Assembly (NCBI GenBank): GCA_916048095.2
Contig: OU696580.1
Coordinates: 3,905,202-3,969,201, forward strand
Direction: 5' to 3'
DNA from: Sacculina carcini
Lineage: Eukaryota > Arthropoda > Thecostraca > Sacculinidae
DNA: 64,000 nt
This document shows positions 34,974 to 47,005 of the stretch, piece after piece. Below the pieces are notes generated by a model, which was not told the origin of the DNA, searched no databases, and worked only from the letters and a program-made list of their open reading frames with translations. Made by a program: the position numbers and the translations under genes. Position 1 is the first letter of the stretch; every line of letters starts with the position of its first letter.

Positions 34974-37947
34974 TAGGGCTGTCAAATAACTAACCTAAAA
35001 ATAAGAAAAAAGTAACTTTATTTTCGAGAAAAAGAAACCTAAAATAACATATAATCCCTCAAAAAGATCAATTTCTTTTCGTAGTTCTGACGGAAGAAAA
35101 TACCCCAGTCCTCTTTAACATCCTCTCTCCGATTTGGTACCATTTTTACACCCTCTCTCCGACCTGGTACTATTTTTTCAACAATCCACCAAAAGTGAAT
35201 CAACATAATTTAACTAGTATCGCAAAAAGGAGCATAACCATCAAAAAGTAATATAAAAGTTGAAAACTAATACAAAGGTGAACTACACTACTTGATAACG
35301 TAATTATTTTAGTAATGGTCGCAATAATGTTATTTATATTGTTTCAATAACACTTTTTTAGCCGACCCTATCAAATAAGCACGTGCTACAGCTAGTATAT
35401 GTGTGTCAGCATAAACACTGCATGTGTGAATGTCCCCGTCCTCATGTAAGAACCCTGTACTCAGTTTTATGACAAGGGCACTGCTTCATCGCATTAGCTC
35501 AAACATGGGAAAGTGACACTATTTCACACCCTGCAACTAGAGATGCGACCTAAAAAAAAACCGACGGTTTTTTTTTAAAAAAAAAAACCGTTTTTTTTGC
35601 CAAACAAAACCGCGACCAAAAAAAACACGTTTTTTTTTTTTTTTTTTTTTTGAAGAGTCATGCAAATAATTCAAATTATGGAAATGATATATTTGGCATG
35701 TTAAATGAATTATTTTTTATCAACACATGGGTTATTCATGCTATTAGTGACCCTATCAAATTGAATTATCATTAAATATGCACAATATAATTGTTTTAAT
35801 GTGTCTGAAAGCCCTAATATCATTGTTTGCACGGTACTGTGCGGCACTTCTATGTACAGTACAGTTTTGCATTCAATTATTGAGTTAATCATTGTGTAAG
35901 AAAGCAGGGTTTGAGAACCTTTTTTATGCTAAAATCTGAAACTTTTTTTGAAAAAACAACAGGTGGCATAACTTTTTATTATTTTTTACACATTAACTTT
36001 TTCGTGCCAGAAATTAACTACGTTGGTTATAATAAGTTTCATAATTTCATTCAGCAGATCAATTATTTGCAAATATAAGAGTACAAACACTGCAAATATT
36101 TACACAAATACTACGAATATGCACACAAACTTAGTGTCCCTAATGAGACTACGAATAAAAGCGGGTCGCAGTGGCAACGGACCAGAAAAACGGACCAGAA
36201 AAACGGACAATATTTTCGTGTAGGAAAAAAAACAATTGAGGAAATATATTTGATGTAGAAAGGGTGTTTGAACACAAATAACTACATCAAAGAAACCATC
36301 ATCCATAATTCCAGTTCTAAAAATAGGTTACTAATAAAAAACAGTTAATTTGGTTCAACTTTACTTGATCTGCCGCCAATTTTTTTTCAATCTCTACATC
36401 TACGAAAACAGTTTAAAAAAAAAAATATTTTGAAAAAAAACATGGTTTAAAAGAACAGTTTAAATCAAGTGGTTTAACCAGCCGCTTATACGTACCAGCA
36501 GGCTACTTGCTATACCAAAAATATTTGAACGTACATCAATCAAATCTATCTTACATAGATACTGTTTTAGAAAACATTGTTTCATTTAGAAGCGTTAGTT
36601 TAAATGAACGTTTGTCAAAAACACACTTGACCAACCAATTAGCTTGTCTTGTTCTGCTGCCAACATTTTCTGGACCTGTACATTAATAAAACAAATTTAA
36701 AACCAGTTTGAAAAACACCATTGCATTTTTTCATAAAAAACACGGTTTCTTTTAAAAAAAAACATGATTAATCAATGAATTTGTTTTGTTCTGCTGACAA
36801 ATTATTTCAAATATCCACATAATTAAAACCATCTTCAAAAACATGGGTTTTCTCAATGAAAAAAGCCTAAACCACCGGACCCGGATGCACTTTCAAACAG
36901 TCTCCTGAGGTATTTATTGATAAATATTCTTGTTTTTTATACTATTATCAAATTATCTTTGAAATAAGACACGTAAAGATGTACACAACATCAATTGAAC
37001 TCATTTCTATGTACTAAAATCTCACATCCGATGACAATTGGGGCTAATTCTAAAAAAACAAAAAAAAAACAAAAAAACCTAAAAAAAACATGTTTTTTTT
37101 TGCAAAAAAAACCGCAACCAAAAAAAACGGTTTTTTTGCATCACTACCTGCAACCAATGTGCTACTTCCTGTTCAAGTAAATGCGTACTGTCAAGTGATA
37201 CAGTGTAGTATCTGGTATAGAGAGCTCACACATCCCACGCCCCAAATATCTCACGACATCCCCTGGTTCGTGGACATTCCCTAAATGGAATGACACTATC
37301 CTGCGTACCGAAAAACGTATAAATATCGAGTAGCACGGATATTAAGGTGAAGATCATTCGGTAAATCCTAACAGCAATTTTTGACATTTCTTGATCCTCA
37401 GACCTGACATTACATCTCTTCCTTATTAACCCTTAATTATACAATTTTTTTGCTTCTTATCTGCAAAACGTTACCAAACTCCGTGGTAAAGTGAATTAAT
37501 AACAAGAAAAATAACTCGTAACACTGAATTTGTCCATAAAACCTTAAATGAACCTGACAAGACTCATTATCACTGCAATGGAACGACTGCAACAATAAGG
37601 AGCAATAATCCACCGGGGTTGGCTCCTGTTGCAGTCATTCGGTGATTGAATAAAAAAGGAAGGAAAATTTCCCTTCTTAATCTAATTTATACACATTCTA
37701 TGCCTGGAAAAGTTACAAAAACCCGTGATCAAGTAACAAAATAACAAAAATATGACAAAGTTAACCTTACAATGGAATAGTAACCTAAAAGCAAAAACAG
37801 TAACCTAACGACGAAAAAGTAACTTTTGGTAACCTAATATCCTTTTGAATAATTATCATATATAACTTTTTTCATGCAGTTTCAGGTAGCCTATGAAAAA
37901 GTGACCTTCAGGTGAAAAAGTAACTTTATTAACTTTTGACAGCCCTA
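34974..37947. mobile_element. hAT-1 element interrupted by hAT-2
   Basis: Ends TAGGGCTGTCAAAT and TTTTGACAGCCCTA. Without the nested element at 35,538-37,146 the length would be about 1.36 kb, close to 51,964-53,308. The 8-bp flanks do not match clearly. The surrounding DNA is shared with the 52-kb copy, so the element probably moved with its flanks. It is non-coding. Confidence 0.85.
35538..37146. mobile_element. hAT-2 element nested in hAT-1
   Basis: Ends TAGAGATGCGACC and the complement of TAGTGATGCAAAA, with a perfect 8-bp duplication CCTGCAAC (35,530-35,537 and 37,147-37,154). It is 1,609 bp and non-coding. The empty site in the related hAT-1 copy near 52,514 has a single CCTGCAAC, which confirms the insertion. 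Confidence 0.92.
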
Positions 37948-38077
37948 AAATGACTCAAACAGTGAAAAATAACCACATATTTCTCCGACCTCTACTTATA
38001 TGACTCCAGACTCGGTACATGACGCCACCACGTACAGACACAGACACCGGTTATCAACGCTATACATTCAAGTACTG

Positions 38078-38326
38078 CAGTGGTTCTCAAACTTTTTCAG
38101 TGTTCGCACCTTTTTCACACAAATAGTCAGTTCTCGCACCCCCAATATAACAATATATTTTATTCAATATTCATTCATACAACTTTAATTTCGTTTGAGA
38201 CGATTAAACAAATAAGTTGTGTTTCTAGGAAAAAATAAAGCATAGGTAAAACATGTCCTAAAATTTTGCACAGGAATCCTCGCACCCTTCAAGAACCAGG
38301 CTTGCACCCCTGGTTAAGAAGCCCTG
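38078..38326. mobile_element. 249-bp Charlie-like hAT MITE
   Basis: Ends CAGTGGTTCTCAAAC and (complement of the right end) CAGGGCTTCTTAACC resemble Charlie/Tip100 hAT ends. The flanks AAGTACTG and AAGTACGG are an 8-bp duplication with one change. A same-length copy at 53,439-53,687 shares those flanks, so it was copied by segmental duplication. Confidence 0.78.
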
Positions 38327-38726
38327 AAGTACGGTATAAATACGGCCAGGGGGACATGGGAGCGTAATCATCCCCCTCCCCCCAATGTGCCATGCCCCTA
38401 AGCCCCAAAAAATCCTGCCCATGTACTGTGGTAACAAAGAAACTCAAAACAATGATATACTGAAAGACAGGCGCGCGGTGGATATCACCGTCCCACGCGC
38501 GCCTACAAGATCACACCAACCACCAACCACGCTCGAACACGGGGCTACGACCATTTACTCCAATGTACCATCTGATCTAACGCTTACGATCCATCGCGAT
38601 GCGATGAACACCGAGCGATAGCCACGATGCTACAGGCCGTGAGTGAATCTGGCAGTGGGGTATCTAGAGACTGATTTATGTGAATGATCATCTTTGACAA
38701 TTTTTATCAGCTATGTGAAATTTATG

Positions 38727-38751
38727 GTAGGGTAGGTTAGGTTAGGTTAGA
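38727..38751 (+). repeat. Short TTAGG-like tract
   Basis: GGTAGG followed by three GGTTA/TTAGG units, then a diverged G/T-rich run to about 38,818. It resembles the arthropod telomere repeat but is too short to call a true interstitial telomere. The same tract is at about 54,074-54,150. Confidence 0.5.
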
Positions 38752-38965
38752 TAATGTTTGGTTGGGTTAGGTGGGTTATGTTGGGCTAGACTTGGTTAGT
38801 TTAGGCTATGTATACCTGTAATGAGGTTCGTAACGTAGGTGTGATCATTCCGCCTAATAGTATGAAAATAATAACCTAGCGATGAAAAAGTAGCCTTAAA
38901 TCAAAAGTTAACCTAATCATGAAAATGTAATCGGGTATCCTTATAACTTTAATGTTTATGGTTTA

Positions 38966-39257
38966 CTGTATGTCCCGACCATTAAGCCCGTATTTTAATC
39001 CAAAGTTCTATTCCGTATTTAATGGTGGGTTTGGGTTTTGGCCAGGGTTATTTCAGGGTAAAATAATCGGTCTAATCGGTCTTTTATTTGATAGAGCAAA
39101 CTTCATTATATTATGAATTATATCTATTTTATATAGTACAATTACCTTAAATAGTTAGGTGAAAAACGTAAATTAAGATGTGAATGTTTGGAAAGGCTTG
39201 ATTTTAACCGGTATATTTTGAACTAACAGAACGCTTGTAAAATACTATCAGAGAAAA
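38966..39257. mobile_element. TA-flanked MITE, second copy, truncated
   Basis: Matches 33,393-33,690 from its left end, with its 5' flank shared from about 38,833, then stops at CTATCAGAGAAAA where transposase-like sequence starts. Confidence 0.75.
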
Positions 39258-39619
39258 CAAGGTCATCACAAGGTGGGGACGTGGATAGAGGCTGCGATAT
39301 TTTACGAGCGATATCTGAATTCTGTGAAATCAGTTCTGAGTGAGCTCGATCCTGACGAAGCTGTATCAATACAGAAACCACAGCATATCATTCAGGATGA
39401 ACAGCTTCAAGTAGATCTGGCCTTCATAGTTGTGAACTTCTCGTTTATTCATCTTCACTCAAAGATGCTAGATACCGCAGCGTTGGCTCTGGTTGAGGTA
39501 CTGATTCAATTTTATTCATTCTGAATCAAAATCGGAACGTTCCTGATGATAAAGGAGATCGACTGCGTCAACAATTTCCAGCAATTCTTACAAGAAACCA
39601 GGATTTTGAGCTACTGTTA
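39258..39619 (+). pseudogene. hAT-family transposase remnant, part 1
   Basis: Part of the C-terminal half of a hAT-related transposase. It opens with KVITRW, shifts frame, and continues GTWIEAAIFYERYLNSVKSV then LDPDEAVSIQK and LQVDLAFIVVNFSF. After a stop near 39,522 another frame gives RLRQQFPAILTRNQDFELLL. The TRWGTW and RNPGFE-like motifs are typical of this transposase group. There are at least two frameshifts and one stop. The protein resumes after the Helitron-like insertion, at 43,060. Confidence 0.65.
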
Positions 39620-42600
39620 TCTATATATATAAAAGAGATCCTCTGTCTGTCTGTCTGTCTGTCTGTGTGTTTATCTGTCCCACCCTCCTTGGTCACATTT
39701 TCAGCAAGCTGCTACTCGGTAACCACTTAATGTACCCGCCAACAATGTATACCATTACGCTGGAAATTTTCTTGTCTACACGATAGGATAAATTTAAAAT
39801 TTTAAAAATAAAACCAAAAAAAGTTATCGCGGTGAAAAGACAAAATGAACCCTGAAAAATGCGAAAATTTTGGTCAATATTCCTACATCTACTCCTCATA
39901 AACCAGAAATGGTACAGCCAAACAAATTATACCACTGTGTAGAGAATATTCTGTTCTACGCGATAGGCTATAATTAATATCCAAAAATTAAATATAAAAT
40001 ATGTAAAAATGACAAAATTTCAGTCTACATTCAAAATTATATTTAAGCTCGACGCGTCCGATTTTTTGTACTTTTTTCTCTATTTCTCAGCAACTAAACA
40101 TCACACATCTAAATAAATATTACCATCATGCTGGGAATTTTGTTTTCTACAGCACGGTATAAATTTTAATTTTCCAGAGCGTATAAAGAAAAAGTTACGG
40201 CGGTGTGAAGTCAAAATGACAAAGTCAAAAAGGCACTGAAAAACGCAAATATTTTGGTCAATATTCCGCTATCTATTCCTCTTAAACCAGCAGAGTTACA
40301 GTTATAAAAATTATACTATTGTGTAGAAAATTTTGTGTTCTACAAGAAACGCAATAATTTAAACCCACAAATGATACAAAAAACGTGTAAAATTGGCAAA
40401 ATTCTCAAATACATCCAAAATTACACTTGAACACCGGGTGACTAAAATTAATTCATTTTTCTACCTATTTCTCAAGAACTATTTGTTACTTGAACTAATT
40501 GAACTATTTGTTATTTGTTAAAAATAAATTATACCATTGTGCTGGAAAGTTTGTTTTCTACAATACGGTATAATTCTTAATTTTCCAAAGTGTATCTGAA
40601 GGAAGTTACGGCGGTGTAAAGTCAAATGGACATATTGCCAATTTGACAGCTATTATGCGCACTTGCGATTACACAGGAATATACTACTGTGTAGAGAATT
40701 TTGTGTTCTACAAGAAAATGTATAATTTATACCCACAAATGATACAAAAAACGTGTAAAATTGGCAAAATTCTCAAATACATCCAAAATTACACTTGAAC
40801 ACCGGGTGACTAAAATTAATTCATTTTTCTACCCATTTCTCAGGAACTGTTTGTCATACATTAAAATTAATTATACCATCGTGCTAGAAATTTTGTTTTC
40901 TACAATACGGTATAATTTTTAATTTTCCAAAGTGTATCTGAAGGAAGTTACGGCGGTGTAAAGTCAAAAGCACATATTACCAATTTGACATCTATTATGC
41001 GCACTTGCGATTACAGAGGAATATACACCGATTAAATTTCACTGAAGCCCAATCACAATTAAGAATGCATCATATTAGCTCCAAGCATGGATGGTGTGGT
41101 TTTATTGGGTACAGTTTAATTAATGCTACACTATACTGAATATAAAGGCTTTATTGTCCTCAATAACGTTCCGCACGACGGGCGGGTAAAATGCTACTGG
41201 GAACAAAGTAAACTACTGAATTTTACTGTATAATTTAATTGGTTTAATTTCAAGCTGCATAAGCTTAAGCTGCATAAGGATATGGGTTGTAATATCATGC
41301 AATGCCAACTATATGAATATACTGTTTAAGCGGACGCATAAATCTGGAATTATAGAGATGACAGAAAGTTTCATTGTTTTGATAGTGTTACACTTCTGAA
41401 TTACTACACACGAAGGACGGGTGTGAATTTGAGCAGTGTTGAGGGAAAAACATCGTCAATAATTAAAACAAGAATTTACAAATTTGACTTTTTCTCTTGG
41501 TCGTTTTTCATCCATTTTCTTTGTGTTTGTTTCGTGTTTGAGTTCTGAATTATTCCGCACGACAGGCAGCTTTAAATAAGAGGTGGGTTGTGGAAAAACA
41601 TGTTTTCTAAATTGAAACATAAATTTCACATTTCGACTTTTATATTGGCTAAAACTTTCCTATGGGTTTGTTTTTCTTTTTCAATTTGCACTAATTTTAA
41701 AAAAAAAGTGTTTTTAGTTCATTTTTTCAAATGGTTCATGATTTGCTTGATTGTATGAATTGCTCCGCACAACGGGCGGGTGTTAATGCCATATATATAC
41801 ATAAAGAATAAATTATCTGTCTGTCTGTGTATGTATGCTTGAATATGAGGTGACATAATTGCGCAGGTTCAATGGTATATATATACATAAAGAAGAAATT
41901 ATCTGTCTGTCTGTGTGTGTATGCTTGAATATGAGGTGACATAATTGCGCGGGTTCAATGGTATAGATCAGGGGCTTAATTGTTCCGCACGACGGGCGGG
42001 TAAAATGCTACTGGGAACAAAGTAAACTACTGAAATATTGTACCATATAGAACCATTAAATAAAAAACCATTATTATATAATAAAGAACCATTTGAATAT
42101 TAGTTAGTTAGTTATCATTAGTTGGTTTATATATAAAGAACCATTGGTGTTGGGGCTTAATTGTTCCGCACGACGGGCGGGTTTAAATATGAGGCTGTTC
42201 GAGGGAAAATGTTAAATGTTTTGCTTTTTAATTTGTATTCAGTTTATTTTATGGATTGAATATGCATTTTATTTTATGGATTGAATATGCATTTTATTTT
42301 ATAAATTGTTCAGCACGACGGGCGGGTTTAAATATGAGACGGGCTGAAGGAAAATATGTTGTCAAAAAATATAATTGAATTTAGACTTTTCAATTGAGTG
42401 AGATTTTAATGAGTATATCTGTTTTCTTTTTTAATTTGCAATATGTTTATGAATTAAATATGAATTTCATCTTATGAATTGCTCCGCACAACTGGCGGGT
42501 TTCAATGCTAGACGGTGATATTAAGTTATTAAAATATTTTGGAAACATTATGATGAAAAAGTGTAGTCATTTTTCATTGTTTCGTGTCTGAGTTCTGAAT

Positions 42601-43059
42601 TATTCAGCACGACGGGTATGTATAAATATGAGGCGGTTTAGGCAAACTATTTTGTGAAAATAAATATGAAAATATAGAAATTTAGACTTTTGTATGGGTT
42701 TACTCAACTCTTTTTTAATTCATATTCCTTTTCTCTCATGAATTGAATACAAATTTAATAGTATGAACTGTTTCGCACGACGGGCGGGTTTACATGCTAG
42801 GATTTTCATTGTTTGTTACGTGTTTGTGTTCTGAATTATTCCGCACAATGGGTTGGTTTATATATGAGGCGGGTTGAGGGAAAATATTATGTCAAAATAA
42901 AAATAAAAATATTCACACTTGGACTTTTCTATTGAGTAAGACACTGATGAGTTTTCATTTTCTTTTTTAATTTTGGAATATTTTTATGAATATGAATTAT
43001 TATGAATATTAATTCCATTTTATGAATTCCTCCGCACAACGGGCGGGTTTTAATGCTAG
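39620..43059 (+). mobile_element. Helitron-like element with canonical ends
   Basis: The cleanest copy of the family (3,440 bp). The 5' end TCTATATATATAAAAGAG follows an A at 39,619. The 3' end CTAG (43,056-43,059) is followed by T. This is the A|TC...CTAG|T signature of Helitrons, without target duplication. It comprises a tandem-unit 5' domain (to about 41,160) and a hairpin-array 3' domain, and it carries no Rep/helicase. The flanks are two halves of the same decayed transposase, so the insertion point is exact. Confidence 0.85.
43032..43046 (+). other. Helitron 3' terminal hairpin
   Basis: CCGCACAACGGGCGG: a four-base stem CCGC/GCGG with a seven-base loop, nine bases before CTAG. It is placed like the hairpin that ends rolling-circle transfer in Helitrons. 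Confidence 0.75.
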
Positions 43060-43270
43060 TCTATTAATATATTTGCAAGGAGAAATTATTGATGAAACTA
43101 AAATTCCTAAAGGTATGCACCACAAGACCTAGCGAATCTCAAATTCCCCTAGTTACCAACGTTGACGTTAAAAGAAGCTTATCAGTGTGCAAAAACATAC
43201 TGACAGACATACGGCAAACACTAACGGAAATATACCTGAAATAATTATGCTTACTAACCGTTTCTACAAT
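43060..43270 (+). pseudogene. hAT-family transposase remnant, part 2
   Basis: Resumes the C-terminal end of the transposase. After a frame change and a stop it reads SQIPLVTNVDVKRSLSVCK then NILTDIRQTLTEIYLK and a stop. Functional members have a VTSVDVERSFSxYK-type block in the hAT dimerisation region. It lies directly downstream of the CTAG end and continues the sequence cut at 39,619. Confidence 0.65.
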
Positions 43271-43440
43271 AATTTATCTTTGCTTCACTAATGGATTTAT
43301 GTGTATTGCATTGAACTCATTCTGCATATTTTCATATGATTTTATTGTATAAAATATATTGCATTCTCTATATATTTCAATTCAATTCAAGTGTATTAAT
43401 CCACACAAAAGCTTTGCTTATCATGGTGTGAATACTACAT
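43271..43440. other. AT-rich, nothing recognised
   Basis: Low-complexity AT-rich DNA between the transposase remnant and a microsatellite. Confidence 0.4.
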
Positions 43441-43640
43441 AAATATATACACATTCATACACTCACCCATATATGTATATACATACACATAAATATATAT
43501 ACACACACACTCATATACATACATATGCACATATTCTCGTTCATATACACATATACACCCAGAATATACATATATACACATACACACATACACATACATA
43601 CATATATATATACATATATACATACATATACACACATTCA
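43441..43640. repeat. (ATAC/ATACAC)n microsatellite
   Basis: Interrupted ATACAC and ATAT runs. Ile/Tyr/Thr-rich open frames on both strands are translations of the repeat. It may mark the 3' tail of the minus-strand LINE that follows. Confidence 0.9.
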
Positions 43641-43839
43641 TACATGCATGCGTGTATATGTACTGATACACTCACATACGCTCGCACACTCATACATGAA
43701 TCCATTATTTAGACTGTACGAGACATATACTTGTATACCACACTGAACAGGAACATGCATAAACAAACAACACCAACGAATTTGAATCACAATGATATCA
43801 TCTACCTTGAGGAAGCAAATGGTCTTTATAAGTCGTCCA

Positions 43840-45681
43840 TCAGCTTGGTAATAATTTGTTTTTTAAATAATGTAAGTCTATGTCTTTGCTTGATCTCTTT
43901 TTCTCTTTTTCTTTCAAGTTATTCCAGCAAGTGACTCCATCGTGAGTTATACAAAATCTTCTACATCTTGTTCTACAGGACTGTACCAAGAAATTTTGAA
44001 CATGACGTTTGTTCACACTGAACATATTTTGCTGTACCTTTGGCAGCATGTTGTTGTGGGCTTTATATAAAGTAGTTATTCTATTTAAAGTAACCAATTT
44101 TTCCAGTGGTAGAACTCTATATTTTACAAATATTGGTCTTGTGCATTCTCTTGAAGATTTAAACTCAATTAATCTAAGTATTCTCTTTATAATTATTGCA
44201 ATTTACATAATGTTTCCAAATTACTTTTAAATGTTGATCCCCATGTTTCATTGCAGTAAGACAGTTCAGTAAGAGATCTCACTAGGCAATTATATAATAA
44301 TAAGAAAGTTTTACTATTTATTAGTGGCCTGAACTGTCTTAACATAAAGGCTATTTTTGCAATTTTTGCTTCCAAGTTCTTGATATGCCCTTTACAACTG
44401 ATGTTTTCTTGAAAAAATACACCAAAGTATTTCATCTGTGAGACTCTTTTGATCTGTTTGTCATATATTTTCAAGTTCAAGTCTTCTAAACGCCTTTTAG
44501 CAAAAATTATATAGTGAGTTTTTTCAATATTCAGCGCCAGTCTTAATTTCTAACCATTCATTTAATTTTGCAAGTTCAAATACAAATAATTAATAATAAT
44601 TTGCAAATATAATTTTTGTTTTTACACGATATTTTTAATCCTTTTGTCAACCATGGCTGCATAATTCTGGTTTTCTTACGCATTTTCATGACGGGGAAAT
44701 GCCTGTCAACAATGGATTGGTAAATTTGTATGAACTTTTCGAAAGTGTCATTCACATTATCGGTATAAGTTTGCCTCCAATCAATAATTTGTAAATTGTA
44801 CAGAAAAGCTTCTTTTCTTTTCTCATTGCTTATTCTTTTGAAGAAGAATTCCTCTGTTTGTTTTTCATGATGAGCCACACTTATACGACAGTATATCGGC
44901 AAATGATCACTTATATCATAAGTAATGGTTCCTGAACAAAATTCTCTCTTGGTCGTGTTGGTGAATATGTTGTCTTTTGTAGTACAGCTGTTGCTAGTGA
45001 TTCTGGTCGGAGATTTAATTAATGGCATGAAGCCCAGACTAAGCATAGCATCAGAAAAACGCTGAACGCTGCTATATTCTTTCCTAGTCAAATCAACGTT
45101 AAAATCCCCAGTTATAATCCAGTTTGAAGATCTAGTCATGGCAAACATTTCATCTAGTTTTTCACAAAATTCGATTATGCTTGATGATGGCGATCTGTAT
45201 ACCGAGCTCACATATAGAACATTTTGCTTGTTTTTGTATAAGTTTTGAATTTGATTGTTACACATTCAAAATTACTATCTACACATATCGTTTTACTTTC
45301 AACGAACACAGAATTGTGTTTCTTATGGACATATATAGCAACGCCACCAGACCTTTTACCCCTTCTATTTAATGAAAATAATTTATAAGAATCCAAATTA
45401 TATAATTCCAAAAGTGTTGCTTCATTAAACCAAGTTTCACTAATCGCGATTACATCTATGTCGGAAGAGTTTGATATAAAATGTACAAAATCATCGAAGT
45501 TTGATTTCAAGCTCATGGCGTTAATGTGGACCATATAAAGACCATTTGCTTCCTTAACATACCTAATGAACTCTTCATAACACATATTTTTTGTTACACT
45601 ATGAATAACTTGAGAAAAATCTAGATCAATTGAATCATTTGACATTACATTCAAATCTCCACACTTAATCTCAACATCCAT
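43840..45681 (-). pseudogene. LINE-E ORF2 (endonuclease plus RT C-terminus)
   Basis: The endonuclease N-half (45,681-45,208) includes AISETWFNE and SGGVAIYVHKK. A frame change leads to the C-half (45,265-44,576) with VSSVYRSPSS, ITGDFNVDLTR and DISDHLPIYC, the core motifs of an APE-type endonuclease. At about 44,570 the sequence jumps to NIEKTHYIIFAKRR and YFGVFF, which lie downstream of the reverse transcriptase active site. The fingers, palm and YADD box are therefore missing. The remainder (44,097-43,840) ends in VTCWNNLKEKEKK and a stop. Confidence 0.8.
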
Positions 45682-46697
45682 AATCGGTCTTGTTCTTCAT
45701 ATTCTCTATTTCTTGCTGCAATATTGGACAGCAGGGGTCGTTAGAACAGTGATCAACTGAATCTTTTTTATATCTCATGCAGTTGATGCTCCTTTTTATT
45801 TGAGAAGTACAGCTCCTCGATTCATGGTCTCCTGCACATCTGAAACAGCAGGGACCATCGCCGTTTCTTTTTGCCGAACAGTTCGCTGCCGAGTGGCCAA
45901 AGCGCTGACAGTGATAACAGGCCAACGTATAATATCTGTCTCTCACCTTGTACACACCCCAGTCAAGATGTAGTTTATCCCCGAGTCTTGCAACAGCGCC
46001 TCGAACCTCATGGTACAGTACGTACGCTCAATTCAGTACGCTCAATTTACTTCTTACATGCTCAACAGATTTCAATGTTGGATTTTTTCCCAACAACGTT
46101 TCAATAACCTTCGGGAGTTTTTTCTTTATTTACGTTGCACAGCACAATCTTTGGTTGAATCTTTTTTATAATTGTTGTCGACACATTTTCGATTGTACGA
46201 AGTTTCTTCACCGCAGCATCACGCGATTTCACATTTTTGAAATTCATCACGATATTTCCGTTGTCTGAGAATTTAGTGTTTTCAACCTGTAAGTCTTTCA
46301 AAGCCGATTTTACTTTGGTTTTTTCTGATACATTGCTATTAGTAGACTTGATCACCAGCAAATTCTTCCCCTTTTTAGTTGCATCCAGCCAAGGACTACC
46401 AGTCTTCTCACAATTTTGGTCCAAACAATGCGAAGTTCCATTCTCCTTGCAACAATTCATGTCTGTTTTTCTTTCTCCAATACCATCATGTCTTTCACGT
46501 ACAATCATTTCCAATTCACTAACCTTGTTCAGTACCAACGATAGTTTCAACTCAAGCTGTTCATCCTTTGAAAGCTTTTCTTGTAAATACTCGTTTTGTG
46601 TTTTCAATTAATCGATGATCTCCTTCAAACGCACGATTTCTTCATTCTTTTGTACACAGGTGGCTCAAGACTTCCTCTTGGCCGTACCCGATGCCAT
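45671..46697 (-). pseudogene. LINE-E ORF1 (gag-like)
   Basis: Starts MASGTAKRKS at 46,697, with stops soon after and again before KTQNEYLQEKL. A coiled-coil-like stretch KLSLVLNKVSELEMIVRE comes next, then GSPWLDATKKGK and KVKSALKDLQVEN. A frame change at about 46,110 leads to LGKNPTLKSVEHVRSKLS and, after a stop, LGDKLHLDWGVYKV. It ends with two or three CCHC clusters (YHCQRFGHSAANC, CFRCAGDHESRSC). The likely role is RNA binding and RNP assembly. It overlaps the start of ORF2 by about 10 bp. Confidence 0.8.
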
Positions 46698-46860
46698 TAT
46701 TGGCAAATATCACTTAACTTTAATGCGTTTCACTAAATGTTCTCAATAGAACTCAAAATATTATAAATTACGATAAATAGCAATTTATATCCCGGAGATC
46801 ACAAAACACGTCCGCACGCAAACACTGAACTGATTTACGTATGTATAACCTCGAAAACTG

Positions 46861-47005
46861 AACTGATTTATTTATGTATATTTTATGTATTTTTATTGTC
46901 TTTTCGGTTTGTTTCAATGTTCTGACATTGAATAAATAAAAAAGTAAAATAACATTTAAGCTTGTGCATCACATATTTTGTAAAAATTATTCACTTAAAA
47001 ATGAC
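46861..47005. other. AT-rich spacer
   Basis: Between the LINE-E 5' end and the hAT-1 fragment. Nothing is recognised. Confidence 0.4.

Larger units (their letters stand above)
43735..46860 (-). mobile_element. LINE (LINE-E), minus strand, internally deleted
   Basis: Non-LTR retrotransposon of the same family as the ORF1 at 19.6/25.6 kb. In order on the minus strand: about 160 bp of 5' leader, ORF1 with zinc knuckles, APE endonuclease, a deletion that removes the reverse transcriptase core, the region after the active site, and a short C-terminus. Several stops and frameshifts make it dead. The clade is one of the APE-endonuclease groups (CR1/L2/Jockey). I cannot choose between them by eye. 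Confidence 0.82.

Noticed and set aside
39273-39524. Small independent host gene (83 codons)
   Set aside because: The TRWGTW and following blocks are transposase motifs, the frame lacks an ATG, and the protein continues in other frames and beyond the Helitron-like element.
43435-43750. Overlapping Tyr/Ile/Thr-rich open frames
   Set aside because: These are translations of an ATAC/ATACAC microsatellite on both strands. The same holds for frames at 25,976-26,286, 62,300-62,505 and 62,940-63,170.
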